In this document: positions 25,949-34,021 of the stretch, piece after piece
How the letters are laid out: each line of letters opens with the position of its first letter
How positions within the stretch are numbered: the first letter of the stretch is position 1
From: Stappia sp.
GTDB lineage: Bacteria; Pseudomonadota; Alphaproteobacteria; Rhizobiales; Stappiaceae
DNA: 64,000 nt
Assembly: GCA_002722295.1 (NCBI GenBank)
Contig: PBLF01000028.1
Span: 163,002 to 227,001, forward strand
Direction of reading: 5' to 3'
Notes under the pieces: model-generated
Told to the model about the DNA's origin: nothing
Databases searched by the model: none
Seen by the model: the letters and a program-made list of their open reading frames with translations, nothing else
Translations under genes and position numbers: made by a program

Positions 25949-26980
25949 ATGGCCGGCTCACGGCTCAGACGGCGCGACGCGCGCACCGACTATTGGCCGG
26001 GTTTCGTCGACGCGATGGCATCGCTCCTGCTGGTGATCATCTTCCTGCTGTCGATCTTCGTCCTCGCGCAATTCTTTCTGGGCCAGCAGCTCTCCGGTCG
26101 CGACACGGTGCTGAACCGCCTCAACGCTCAGATCAGCGAGCTGACGGAGCTGCTTGCGCTGGAGCGCGCCAGCGGACGCGATCTTGAGGACACGATCGCC
26201 TCCCTCACCGCCAATCTGAACGACGCCGAGAGCGAACGCGACCGGCTGGCGGGCCTGCTCGATGCCTCCTCCAATCAGGCCGATCAGGCCGGCGGCGCGG
26301 TGGCGACGCTGGAGACCGCGCTCGACGCCGAGAAACGGATCTCGCAGCGCGCGCTCTCCCAGGTCGAATTGCTCAACCAGCAGATTTCCGCCCTGCGCCG
26401 CCAGATCGGCGCGCTGGAAAGCGCGCTGGAGGCCTCCGAAAGCCGCGACCGGGAGAGCCAGACCAAGATTGCCGACCTCGGCCGCCGGCTGAACGTCGCG
26501 CTGGCCCAGCGCGTGCAGGAGCTGTCGCGCTATCGCTCGGACTTCTTCGGCCGGCTGCGCGAGATCCTGTCGCAGCGCTCCGACATCCGCGTCGTCGGCG
26601 ACCGGTTCGTCTTCCAGTCGGAGGTCCTCTTCTCCTCCGGCGAGGATACGATCAATCCGGCCGGCGAAGCCGAACTCAAGAAGCTCGCGGATGCGGTCAA
26701 GGAGCCGGCCGTGCAGATCCCCGACGAGATCAACTGGGTGCTGCGCGTCGACGGCCATACGGATGCCCGGCCGCTGTCGGGCACCGGACGGTTCCGCAAC
26801 AACTGGGAGCTCTCCGCGGCACGCGCGATCTCGGTCGTGCGCTATCTGATCGACCAGGGCGTCGATCCCGAACGTCTGGTCGCCGCCGGCTTCGGCGAAT
26901 TCCAGCCGCTCGAAGAAGGCGACGACCCCGAAGCGCTCGCCCGCAACCGCCGCATCGAGCTGAAACTCACCGAACGCTGA
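25949..26980 (+). CDS. OmpA/MotB-type peptidoglycan-binding channel partner
   Basis: 343 aa. A short basic N-terminus leads to one membrane helix, GFVDAMASLLLVIIFLLSIF. Asp21 sits where MotB has its proton-carrying Asp. A coiled coil follows from about 50 to 200 with regular LEDTIASLTANLNDAES-type heptads. A C-terminal OmpA domain has FQSEVLFSSGEDTINP, VDGHTDARPLSG, NWELSAARA and NRRIELKL. It anchors to peptidoglycan. The pair with the MotA-like gene suggests an envelope energiser. It ends next to the inner border of arm B. Confidence 0.88.
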   Translation: MAGSRLRRRDARTDYWPGFVDAMASLLLVIIFLLSIFVLAQFFLGQQLSGRDTVLNRLNAQISELTELLALERASGRDLEDTIASLTANLNDAESERDRLAGLLDASSNQADQAGGAVATLETALDAEKRISQRALSQVELLNQQISALRRQIGALESALEASESRDRESQTKIADLGRRLNVALAQRVQELSRYRSDFFGRLREILSQRSDIRVVGDRFVFQSEVLFSSGEDTINPAGEAELKKLADAVKEPAVQIPDEINWVLRVDGHTDARPLSGTGRFRNNWELSAARAISVVRYLIDQGVDPERLVAAGFGEFQPLEEGDDPEALARNRRIELKLTER

Positions 26981-27002
26981 CCGCCGTCTTTGCGCGGACA
27001 CG

Positions 27003-27035
27003 AAAAAAGCCGCCCCGGATCTCCGGAGCGGCTTG
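27003..27035. terminator. Terminator between ompA-like gene and trcR B
   Basis: GCCGCCCCGG and CCGGAGCGGC form a stem, with an A-run on the left acting as the T-run for the minus strand. It can end trcR B and is the first non-duplicated sequence outside arm B. Confidence 0.7.
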
Positions 27036-27075
27036 CATCATTCGGCGCGCGCTATGGCATCCGCGATCCGCGGGC

Positions 27076-27900
27076 TCAGCTCTTGCCGGCGCTCTCGTCG
27101 TCGCCGTCCGCCGTCTCGCCGGCCTTAGCCTCATCGCTCGACCCGGCAAAGGGATCGGACGGCACGTCGTCTTCGGCCTCTTCCGCCTCTTCGGCGGGAG
27201 CCGCGCTGCTGTCCTTGAGCGAATTCAGCTTGGCGAAGACCGCATCGGCGTCGATCTCTTCTTCCTTCGGCTGCGACGGTGCGGGCCGTGCGAAGGCGGC
27301 CGCCATCGCGTCTTCCGAGGTCGTCTCGTCGACCGGCAGCAGCGTGGTCTCGACTTCGCCTTCCGGCTTCGGCGGCAGGTGCTTCGAGGCCTTCTCGACT
27401 TCCATGTCGAGTTCGATCTGGCTGCTCAGGCCGAGCGTCACGGGATCCATCGGCGTCAGCTGGGCGGAGTTCCAGTGGGTGCGCTCGCGGATCGCCTGGA
27501 TCGTCGGCTTGGTGGTGCCCACCAGGCGCATGATCTGCGCGTCCTTCAGTTCCGGGTGATTGCGCACCAGCCAGAGGATCGCGTTCGGACGGTCCTGACG
27601 GCGCGACACCGGCGTGTAGCGCGGGCCCTTGCGCTTGGTTTCCGGCACCCGGGTCTTGGCTTCCTGCAGCTTCAGCCGGTATCCGGTGTTGGCCTGCGCC
27701 TTGTCGATTTCCTCGCGGCTGAGCTGGCCGGTCATCACCGGGTCGAGCCCCTTGATCCCCTGCGCGGCCTCGCCGTCCGCGATGGCCTTGACCTCAAGGG
27801 GGTGCAAGTTGCAGAAGTCCGCAATCTGATCGAAGCTGAGCGACGTGTTGTCCACCAGCCACACGGCCGTTGCCTTGGGCATCAAGGGAGGCGTTGCCAT
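27076..27900 (-). CDS. trcR: DUF1013 cell-cycle transcriptional regulator TrcR, copy B
   Basis: 274-aa paralog (or xenolog) of the gene at 8535. The two HTH-like segments and the GPRYTPVSRRQDRPNAI core are unchanged. Substitutions are scattered and mostly conservative (K31N, V123I, C158S). The acidic C-terminus is different: it lacks the GEDAT repeats and ends DESAGKS. Start MATPPLMPK. The intact frame and a change pattern confined to variable sites argue for purifying selection. It is convergent with the ompA-like gene. Confidence 0.88.
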   Translation of the reverse strand: MATPPLMPKATAVWLVDNTSLSFDQIADFCNLHPLEVKAIADGEAAQGIKGLDPVMTGQLSREEIDKAQANTGYRLKLQEAKTRVPETKRKGPRYTPVSRRQDRPNAILWLVRNHPELKDAQIMRLVGTTKPTIQAIRERTHWNSAQLTPMDPVTLGLSSQIELDMEVEKASKHLPPKPEGEVETTLLPVDETTSEDAMAAAFARPAPSQPKEEEIDADAVFAKLNSLKDSSAAPAEEAEEAEDDVPSDPFAGSSDEAKAGETADGDDESAGKS

Positions 27901-28031
27901 GGGTAAAATCCTCCTGTGCGCTTCGCCAGGTCCCAAGCTTTCGCAAGGCGGCTGGCAAAGCCGAAATCATGTCACATTGACGGGGAACTTGCAGGCTTAT
28001 ACGCGCTTCGTGCCCCGAAATCAAACCCGGA

Positions 28032-29042
28032 TCAGGGCGCCGCGCCGGTCAAGAGCACGATTTTTCCGATGTGGCCGGAGCTCTCCATGCGGGCATGTGC
28101 CTTAGCGGCATCCGCAAGCGGAAAGGTGGAATCCATCACCGGGGCGATCGTGCCGGCCTCGATCAGCGGCCAGACCTTTTGCGCCAGCTTCTCGGCGATC
28201 GCGGCCTTGAAGGCGGTGTCGCGCGGCCGCAACGTCGAGCCGGTGTGCGTCAGCCGCTTCACCATCAACCGGGAGAAGTTCACCTGCTCGCTCACCCCGT
28301 TCAGCGTGGCGATCTGGCAGATGCGACCCTCGACCGCCGCCACTTTCCAGTTCCGTTCCACATAGTCGCCGCCGACCATGTCGAGGATCACGTCGACGCC
28401 GCGCTTGTCGGTGATCTCAAGGATCTCCGACACGAAGTCCTGCCGGTTGTAGTCGATCACATGATCGGCGCCGAGCGCGCGCGCGGCCTGCGCCTTTTCC
28501 TCCGAGCCGACCGTGGTGAACACCGTCGCGCCGAAGGCCTTGGCGAGCTGGATCGCGGTCGTGCCGATCCCCGACGTTCCGCCATGCACCAGAAAGCTCT
28601 CCCCGGCGCTGAGGCCGACCCGGTCGAAGACATTGCTCCAGACGGTGAAGAAGGTTTCGGGAAGGGCCGCGGCCTGGGTCAGCGTCAGCCCCTTGGGCAC
28701 GGGCAGCACACAGCCGGCGTCCGCGACGACATATTGCGCATAGCCGCCGCCGGGCACCAGCGCGCACACCGCGTCGCCTTCGGCGAGACCGTCCACCTTC
28801 GGCCCGACGCCGGCGATCGTGCCGGCGACCTCAAGGCCGGGAATGTCGGTCACGCCCGGAGGCGGCGGATAGGCGCCCTTGCGCTGCAGCACGTCCGGCC
28901 GGTTGACGCCGGCGGCCGCAACCGCGATCAGCACCTGCCCCTCGCGCGGCGAGGGAACGGGACGGCTTTCCGCCGCAAGCACGTCCGGCCCTCCCGGGCT
29001 CTTGAAGCCGATTGCCGTCATCATGCGCTCGGTGCTGCTCAT
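28032..29042 (-). CDS. NAD(P)H quinone oxidoreductase, copy B
   Basis: 336 aa, intact, the counterpart of 7368..8402. It starts MSSTERMMTAIGFKSPGG with CTGGAGG upstream. The cofactor loop GGTSGIGTTAIQLAKAFG, GVNRPDVLQRKGAYPPPPG and DMVGGDYVERNWKVAAVEG are the same as copy A. The long upstream frame crosses DUF1192 and was rejected. It is divergent from DUF1192 B over the conserved CAATTG promoter region. Confidence 0.87.
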   Translation of the reverse strand: MSSTERMMTAIGFKSPGGPDVLAAESRPVPSPREGQVLIAVAAAGVNRPDVLQRKGAYPPPPGVTDIPGLEVAGTIAGVGPKVDGLAEGDAVCALVPGGGYAQYVVADAGCVLPVPKGLTLTQAAALPETFFTVWSNVFDRVGLSAGESFLVHGGTSGIGTTAIQLAKAFGATVFTTVGSEEKAQAARALGADHVIDYNRQDFVSEILEITDKRGVDVILDMVGGDYVERNWKVAAVEGRICQIATLNGVSEQVNFSRLMVKRLTHTGSTLRPRDTAFKAAIAEKLAQKVWPLIEAGTIAPVMDSTFPLADAAKAHARMESSGHIGKIVLLTGAAP

Positions 29043-29079
29043 TGCTGCCTCCAGGGATCTGAAAAATCGTGTCCCGACC

Positions 29080-29137
29080 GGTTTACGCATTCCCGCCAAG
29101 CCTGACAATTGACGCAAGACCGGAAAGCCGGAACAAT
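29080..29137. promoter_or_regulatory. Overlapping divergent promoters, QOR B / DUF1192 B
   Basis: Plus strand: TTGACG (29109), 17 nt, AACAAT for DUF1192. Minus strand: TTGTCA (29108 downwards), 17 nt, TAAACC for QOR. The abutting -35 boxes are as in copy A. Confidence 0.55.
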
Positions 29138-29174
29138 CGGTCCCCTTCGGCACACGCTTACGGGAGATCGCACG

Positions 29175-29366
29175 ATGGCGGCCAATGAAGACAGCGCACG
29201 TCCGCTCGCGGCGCCGGTCGTGCTTGGCGAAGACCTGTCCCGCCTGTCCGAACAGGAACTGGCCGAGCGCATCGCCCTGCTGCAGGCGGAAGTCCTGCGC
29301 GTCACGGCCGAACGGGATGCCCGTGGCGGCGTCCGCGCAGCGGCCGATGCCGTTTTCCGCAAATAA
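29175..29366 (+). CDS. DUF1192 small protein, copy B
   Basis: 63 aa, start MAANEDSARP after GGGAGA. GEDLSRLSEQELAERI and the invariant C-terminal GGVRAAADAVFRK match copy A. The N-terminus and middle helix differ strongly, making it the fastest-changing of the duplicated proteins. It lies upstream of the sRNA and rcdA B on the same strand. Confidence 0.8.
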   Translation: MAANEDSARPLAAPVVLGEDLSRLSEQELAERIALLQAEVLRVTAERDARGGVRAAADAVFRK

Positions 29367-29452
29367 GCCCTGTAACAAACACCAATAAATTCAATGAATT
29401 TGTCTCGCGACAACGCAAGGTGACCCATTTCAGGTCATTCGAATTTTAATCA

Positions 29453-29490
29453 TTTACCGTTTATTAAGCTTTCCAAATTATAACTGTGCA
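29453..29490 (+). promoter_or_regulatory. Conserved sRNA B promoter with CtrA-like site
   Basis: TTTACCGTTTTATTAAGC-like sequence (TTAC at 29454, seven bases, TTAA at 29465) is followed by TATAAC (29480) about 6 nt before the inferred RNA start. It matches the upstream region of sRNA A. CtrA binding is inference. Confidence 0.4.
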
Positions 29491-29585
29491 TATCCAGTCA
29501 TCTGGATTTCGAGTGGCTCCTGTCCACTCTGTTTGACGCCTCCCTGTTAATGACTTCGAGCCGCGTTCGTCGCGGCTCTTTTTTT
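29491..29585 (+). ncRNA. Putative trans-acting sRNA with CU-rich motifs, copy B
   Basis: Same three-stem architecture as 6817..6912. Positions 29503..29565 (63 nt) are identical to copy A. Stem 1 loop is TCAT instead of TGAT. The terminator keeps GAGCCGCG/CGCGGCTC with a changed tip and is followed by a T-run. Unpaired GCCTCCCTG and the CTCCTGT loop could pair with Shine-Dalgarno sequences. It lies between DUF1192 and rcdA on the plus strand, so rcdA B could also receive read-through from its promoter. Confidence 0.75.
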
Positions 29586-29785
29586 GTGCCGCGCTTCGGT
29601 GTATCCCGGAGGCGGACACAAGAGGTTCGTGGCCTCGCTCCCTTGGCACGCCGTTTGCGGGTTGGTGTCAGACGTCACCGCAAACGGCCCATTTCGGGAC
29701 AGGATGCACCGGTCTGAAGCCGGACACTTCCCATCCCGGGCCGCCACTGCGACAAGACCCACGAGTTTACAGGAGGCACAGGCGC

Positions 29786-30328
29786 ATGACGGACCGGAAC
29801 ACACGGACCTTCCAGGGCGGCCCCATCGATTTCGTCGACCGGCTTGCCAATTCGGAGATGTTTTCTGCGCTGTTCAGCGACGGCATGGCGCTGGTCGAGG
29901 AGACCGCCGCCTATCTGGATGGCGACGGTCGCGTGGAATCGAAATCACTGCCGCGTGCGGCATCGCTCGCCTATGCGACCGAATCGATGCGCCTGACCAC
30001 GCGGCTGATGCAGATGGCCTCCTGGCTGCTGTTGCAGCGCGCCGTCAACGAAGGCGAGATGTCCTCCGAACAGGCCGGCAGCGAGAAGAACAAGGTCCGC
30101 CTCAGCACCTTGTCCTCGAGCCAGGGCGGACCCGGCTGGGACGAGCTGCCCGCGCAGCTTCGCGACCTGATCGACCGCTCCGTGCGCCTGCAGGAGCGCA
30201 TCGTGCATCTCGACCGGATGATCTATGAGGCCAAGGACCGGGCGCCCATGCCGGTTCCGGGCGAAAACCCGGTCGCCGCGCAGCTCAGCGTGCTGACCGC
30301 CGCCTTCGGTCAGAACCGCCCGTCCTGA
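29786..30328 (+). CDS. rcdA: DUF1465 protein, RcdA-like, copy B
   Basis: 180 aa, the same length as copy A. MALVEETAAYLDGDGRVESK, ATESMRLTTRLMQMASWLL and QRAVNEGEMSSEQAGSEK are retained. Differences concentrate in the linker after QAGSEK and at the C-terminus. Start MTDRNTRTFQ follows AGGAGG. It is convergent with rpmE B across a terminator. Function as for copy A; two copies of a CtrA-degradation adaptor would be unusual. Confidence 0.75.
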   Translation: MTDRNTRTFQGGPIDFVDRLANSEMFSALFSDGMALVEETAAYLDGDGRVESKSLPRAASLAYATESMRLTTRLMQMASWLLLQRAVNEGEMSSEQAGSEKNKVRLSTLSSSQGGPGWDELPAQLRDLIDRSVRLQERIVHLDRMIYEAKDRAPMPVPGENPVAAQLSVLTAAFGQNRPS

Positions 30329-30424
30329 CACAGGCACGGCAGGCTTACGCCGGTCCCACGGACCGGCGGATGTCACCGCAAGACAGGTGACGAGACCCGC
30401 CGCACCACATCGCGACCGCAGACA

Positions 30425-30459
30425 CAAAAAACCCCGGCTCGACGAGCCGGGGTTTTTGT
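30425..30459. terminator. Bidirectional terminator between rcdA B and rpmE B
   Basis: AAAAAACCCCGGCTCG and CGAGCCGGGGTTTTTG form a strong stem with flanking A and T runs between convergent genes. Confidence 0.87.
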
Positions 30460-30493
30460 TTTCGCAAGATGCCGCTGAAGCGGCGATCCCGGC

Positions 30494-30718
30494 TCAGTTT
30501 CCGAGGAAACCGGCGTACTTGTTCTTGAAGCGGGACACGCGGCCGCCGCGGTCCATCAGCTGACGGTCGCCGCCGGTCCAGGCCGGATGCGTGCGCGGAT
30601 CGATGTCCAGCTGGAGCGTGTCGCCCTCGGCGCCATAAGTGGAGCGCGTGTGGAATTCGCTGCCGTCCGTCATCACCACCTTGATCGTGTGGTATGCGGG
30701 ATGAATGTCTTTCTTCAT
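30494..30718 (-). CDS. rpmE: 50S ribosomal protein L31, copy B
   Basis: 74 aa, identical to copy A at 70 positions. It starts [10 protein letters not shown]. No zinc-binding cysteines. The promoter and long leader are conserved too. Since zinc-type/non-zinc switching does not apply, a second gene would only add dosage, unless the two arms come from different genomes. Confidence 0.95.
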   Translation of the reverse strand: MKKDIHPAYHTIKVVMTDGSEFHTRSTYGAEGDTLQLDIDPRTHPAWTGGDRQLMDRGGRVSRFKNKYAGFLGN

Positions 30719-30916
30719 CGTTAGTCCCCGTGCCTGCGGCTGACACCGGCCCTGGGGAGGCTCGGCGCGTCTGGTTGATCTCAATGACACCGCACCGATC
30801 CGAAGAAACACGCGCCGCGCCCGGCGATGCCGACCTCTACCGTGTTTAGAGTGGATGTGCGGTTCGTATGGGGCTGAACCGTCGATCGGCCCGGGCCCCG
30901 AAACCCTGATCGCGAG

Positions 30917-30945
30917 CCTATACCCGATACGCGTCGTGAAGACAA
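30917..30945 (-). promoter_or_regulatory. rpmE B promoter
   Basis: Minus strand TTGTCT (30945 downwards), 17 nt, TATAGG. It is the counterpart of 5319..5347, about 200 nt before the rpmE start. The remaining sequence of the 420-nt divergent gap to the ABC gene shows no further gene. Confidence 0.6.
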
Positions 30946-31138
30946 GAGCAGGGTTCCCCGGCCGGCGGATTGGCCGGCCACGGGCGCGCGTCCGGCAAAA
31001 ACCGGCCGGGTGCGGCCATACGCCGGCATGCAGGCGCTTGGCCTTCGCGTGCCGATCCGGTTATGGTCCGCGGTAAGACCCCGCGGATCCGCACATGCCG
31101 CAAGATTGACGATACCCCGAACGGAGAAAAGAGACAGC

Positions 31139-32968
31139 GTGTCCCGCTATGGTTCATCAACGGCTCCCCAGCGGGCCGGAAAACGCGATATCCGGCCGCT
31201 TGCCGCATTGCTTCCCTATGTCGCGCGCTACAAGACGCATGTCGCACTGGCGCTGCTGGCGCTGTTCGGCGCCTCCGCGACCACCCTGCTGCTGCCGGTC
31301 GCCATCCGCCGGATGATCGACTTCGGCTTCGGCGCCGACGATCCCTCGCTGGTGAACAACTATTTTTCCGTCCTGATCGCGGTTGCGGCCGCGCTCGCCG
31401 CCTTTTCGGCGCTGCGCTACTTCCTCGTCACATCGCTTGGCGAACGCATCGTCGCCGACGTGCGCGCCGACGTGTTCTCCCACCTCGTCCACCTGTCGCC
31501 GGCCTATTTCGACAAGGCGAAGTCGGGCGAGATGATCTCGCGCCTCACCGCCGATGCGACCCAGGTCAAGTCCGCCGTCGGCGCCAGCGCCTCCATCGCC
31601 ATGCGCAACATGGTGATGTTCCTCGGCGCCTCGGGCATGATGGTCGTCACCAGCCCGCGGCTGTCGCTCTTCGTGCTGGGCGCCATTCCGGTGATCGTGC
31701 TGCCGCTGATCGCCTTCGGCCGCAAGGTGCGCCGGCGCTCGCGTCACGCCCAGGATACGCTCGCCGACGCCTCCGCCTATGCCTCCGAGATTCTCGGCTC
31801 GATCCGCACGCTCCAGGCCTTCACCAACGAGCGCCATGCCGGCGGCCGGTTTTCCGCCTCCGTGGAAGAGGCCTTTCGCGCGGCCCGCACCGCGATCCTG
31901 GCGCGCGCGCTGCTGACCGGCTTTGCGATCTTCGTCATCGCCTCCAGCGTGGTCACCGTGCTGTGGGTCGGCGCCAGCGATGTCTTCGTCGGCCGGATCA
32001 CGGCCGGCGAGCTCGGCCAGTTCCTGCTCTATTCGATCTTCGCGGCCGGCGCGCTCGGCGAGATGAGCCAGGTCTGGGGCGAGATCTCGCTTGCAGCCGG
32101 CGCGGCCGAGCGGCTTTCGGAAATCCTCCAGATCCGCCCGCAGATCGCAGCCCCCCCGGCGCCGGCGAAGCTTCCCAAGCGCATGGAAGGCGCGGTCCAC
32201 ATCGACGGGGTCTCGTTTTCCTACGGACCGGAGGCAAACCTGCCGGTTCTCGACGGGATCGACATCGACATATCGCCCGGCGAAACCGTCGCCGTGGTTG
32301 GCCCCTCCGGCGCCGGCAAGTCGACGCTGTTCCATCTCCTGATGCGCTTCTACGACCCCACCGCCGGCACCATCCGCATCGACGGCTTCGACCTGCGCGA
32401 CTGCGATCCGGTCGACATCCGCCGCCATATCGCGCTGGTGCCGCAGGACACCACCGTTTTCGGCGCGACGATTGCCGAAAACATCGCCTTCGGGCGCGCC
32501 GACGCCAGCCGCGAGGAAATCGAGGCGGCGGCCGTCGCGGCCTCGGCCGACGAATTCGTCCGCGCGCTGGAAAAGGGCTACGACACGCCGGTCGGCGAAC
32601 GCGGCATCACCTTGTCGGGCGGCCAGCGCCAGCGTGTCGCCATCGCCCGCGCCATCCTCAAGGACGCGCCGATCCTGCTTCTCGACGAGGCGACAAGCGC
32701 GCTTGATGCGGAGAACGAGACCCTCGTCCAGGCGGCGCTGGAGCGGCTGATGGAGGGACGCACGACGCTCGTCATCGCCCACCGTCTGGCAACCGTGCTG
32801 AAGTCCGACCGGATCGTGGTGATGGACGGCGGACGGATCGTGGAAACCGGACGGCACGAGGATCTGGTCGCCCGCGGCGGTCTCTACGCGAAACTGGCGA
32901 AGCTGCAGTTCGAGACCGGCGCACGCGCCTTCTCCGAAACCGGCTCAGAACGCTCCGCCGCCGAATAG
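31139..32968 (+). CDS. ABC exporter half-transporter (TMD-NBD), copy B
   Basis: 609 aa from a GTG start (VSRYGSS, preceded by AAAAGAGAC), the same length as copy A. The six-helix domain and the ATPase motifs GPSGAGKST, LSGGQRQR and ILLLDEATSALD are all intact. Variation is mainly in the linker between domains and at both ends. With copy A it could form homo- or heterodimers; which occurs is unknown. It is convergent with SDR B. Confidence 0.88.
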   Translation: MSRYGSSTAPQRAGKRDIRPLAALLPYVARYKTHVALALLALFGASATTLLLPVAIRRMIDFGFGADDPSLVNNYFSVLIAVAAALAAFSALRYFLVTSLGERIVADVRADVFSHLVHLSPAYFDKAKSGEMISRLTADATQVKSAVGASASIAMRNMVMFLGASGMMVVTSPRLSLFVLGAIPVIVLPLIAFGRKVRRRSRHAQDTLADASAYASEILGSIRTLQAFTNERHAGGRFSASVEEAFRAARTAILARALLTGFAIFVIASSVVTVLWVGASDVFVGRITAGELGQFLLYSIFAAGALGEMSQVWGEISLAAGAAERLSEILQIRPQIAAPPAPAKLPKRMEGAVHIDGVSFSYGPEANLPVLDGIDIDISPGETVAVVGPSGAGKSTLFHLLMRFYDPTAGTIRIDGFDLRDCDPVDIRRHIALVPQDTTVFGATIAENIAFGRADASREEIEAAAVAASADEFVRALEKGYDTPVGERGITLSGGQRQRVAIARAILKDAPILLLDEATSALDAENETLVQAALERLMEGRTTLVIAHRLATVLKSDRIVVMDGGRIVETGRHEDLVARGGLYAKLAKLQFETGARAFSETGSERSAAE

Positions 32969-32997
32969 CCGCAACGACCGGAACCGCGCTCCTCAAC

Positions 32998-33028
32998 CAA
33001 AAAAGCCGGGCATGATGCCCGGCTTTTG
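32998..33028. terminator. Bidirectional terminator between ABC B and SDR B
   Basis: AAAAAAGCCGGGCAT and ATGCCCGGCTTTTG pair perfectly. The position matches the terminator at 3200 in copy A, although the sequence is different. Confidence 0.87.
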
Positions 33029-33051
33029 TTTTCGCGGTCGTGCCCGCAGGC

Positions 33052-33843
33052 TCAATCCTGGTCGGGAACCGGCACCGTGTAGTTCAGCGGCAGACGGCCG
33101 CCATCGGCGTAGATCGTCTGGCCGGTGATGTAGCTTGCATCGTCGGAGGCGAGGAAAGCCGCCACGCCGGCGATTTCCGACGGCTCGCCGACGCGACGCA
33201 ACGGCGTGCGCGACAAGACGCGTGCCTTCGCGGCCGGGTCGGAGTTCACCGAGGCCAGCATCTCCGTCATGATCGAGCCGGGGCCGATGCCGTTGACGCG
33301 AATGCCGTATTCGGCAAGCGACAGCGCCGCCACCTTGGTCAGCTGGTTCAACCCGCCCTTGGAAACGGAATAGGGCACCTGGTTGGCGATCGCGAAGACC
33401 GCATTGACCGACGACATGTTGATGATCGTGCCGGGGGTTCCGCCGTCCTTGACCTTGGCGACCATGTGACGGGCCACCGCCTGGGAACAGAGGAACGCGC
33501 CCTTCAGGTTGACGGACAGGACCCGGTCGAAATCCGCCTCGTCGAGGTCGAGGAAGTCCGCCCCGACGACAATCCCGGCGTTGTTCACCAGAACGTCGAT
33601 ATCGCCGTAGGCATCGAGCGTCGCGGCCACGAGATTGCGCACGTCCAGCTTCTCGGCGACGTTGCAATGGACGTAGAGCACGTCCCCGAGCGCCTTGAGC
33701 TCCGCTTCCGCCGCCTCGCCGCGGGTTTCGTCCTGATCGGCGATGACCACCTTCGCCCCGTCCTGCACGAAGCGCTTCGCGATGGCGAAGCCGATGCCGC
33801 CGGCCGCACCGGTGACAATGGCTACTTTGTTTTCCAGGGACAC
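33052..33843 (-). CDS. SDR-family NAD(P)-dependent oxidoreductase, copy B
   Basis: 263 aa, the counterpart of 2377..3168 with the same GTG start behind GAGG. An ATG two codons upstream touches the GAGG and is an unlikely start. TGAAGGIG, NNAGIVV, MSSVNAVFAIANQ and YSVSK are present, and the C-terminal YITGQTIYADGGRLPLNYT is nearly identical to copy A. It lies downstream of prpE B on the same strand. Confidence 0.85.
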   Translation of the reverse strand: MSLENKVAIVTGAAGGIGFAIAKRFVQDGAKVVIADQDETRGEAAEAELKALGDVLYVHCNVAEKLDVRNLVAATLDAYGDIDVLVNNAGIVVGADFLDLDEADFDRVLSVNLKGAFLCSQAVARHMVAKVKDGGTPGTIINMSSVNAVFAIANQVPYSVSKGGLNQLTKVAALSLAEYGIRVNGIGPGSIMTEMLASVNSDPAAKARVLSRTPLRRVGEPSEIAGVAAFLASDDASYITGQTIYADGGRLPLNYTVPVPDQD

Positions 33844-34021
33844 TGGCATCCTCGTTTGTCGCGTTGTCCATATCCGAAGTGACCGGCCGGGGCCGGACAT
33901 CGCCGCGACCATAGGCCGGGGAACCCGGCCTGTCGATGGGGCGCACGGCAACGGCGGCCGGACCGCCCGTCGAGGCCGGCGGACGCTGCGTCACCGCGCG
34001 TCCGCCCTGCAACCGGCGTCG

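Noticed and set aside
24919..26980. Zorya defence system (ZorAB-like pair)
   Set aside because: Channel and OmpA domains fit, but there is no ZorC, ZorD or ZorE and the neighbours are housekeeping genes; the MotA-like protein lacks the very long ZorA tail.
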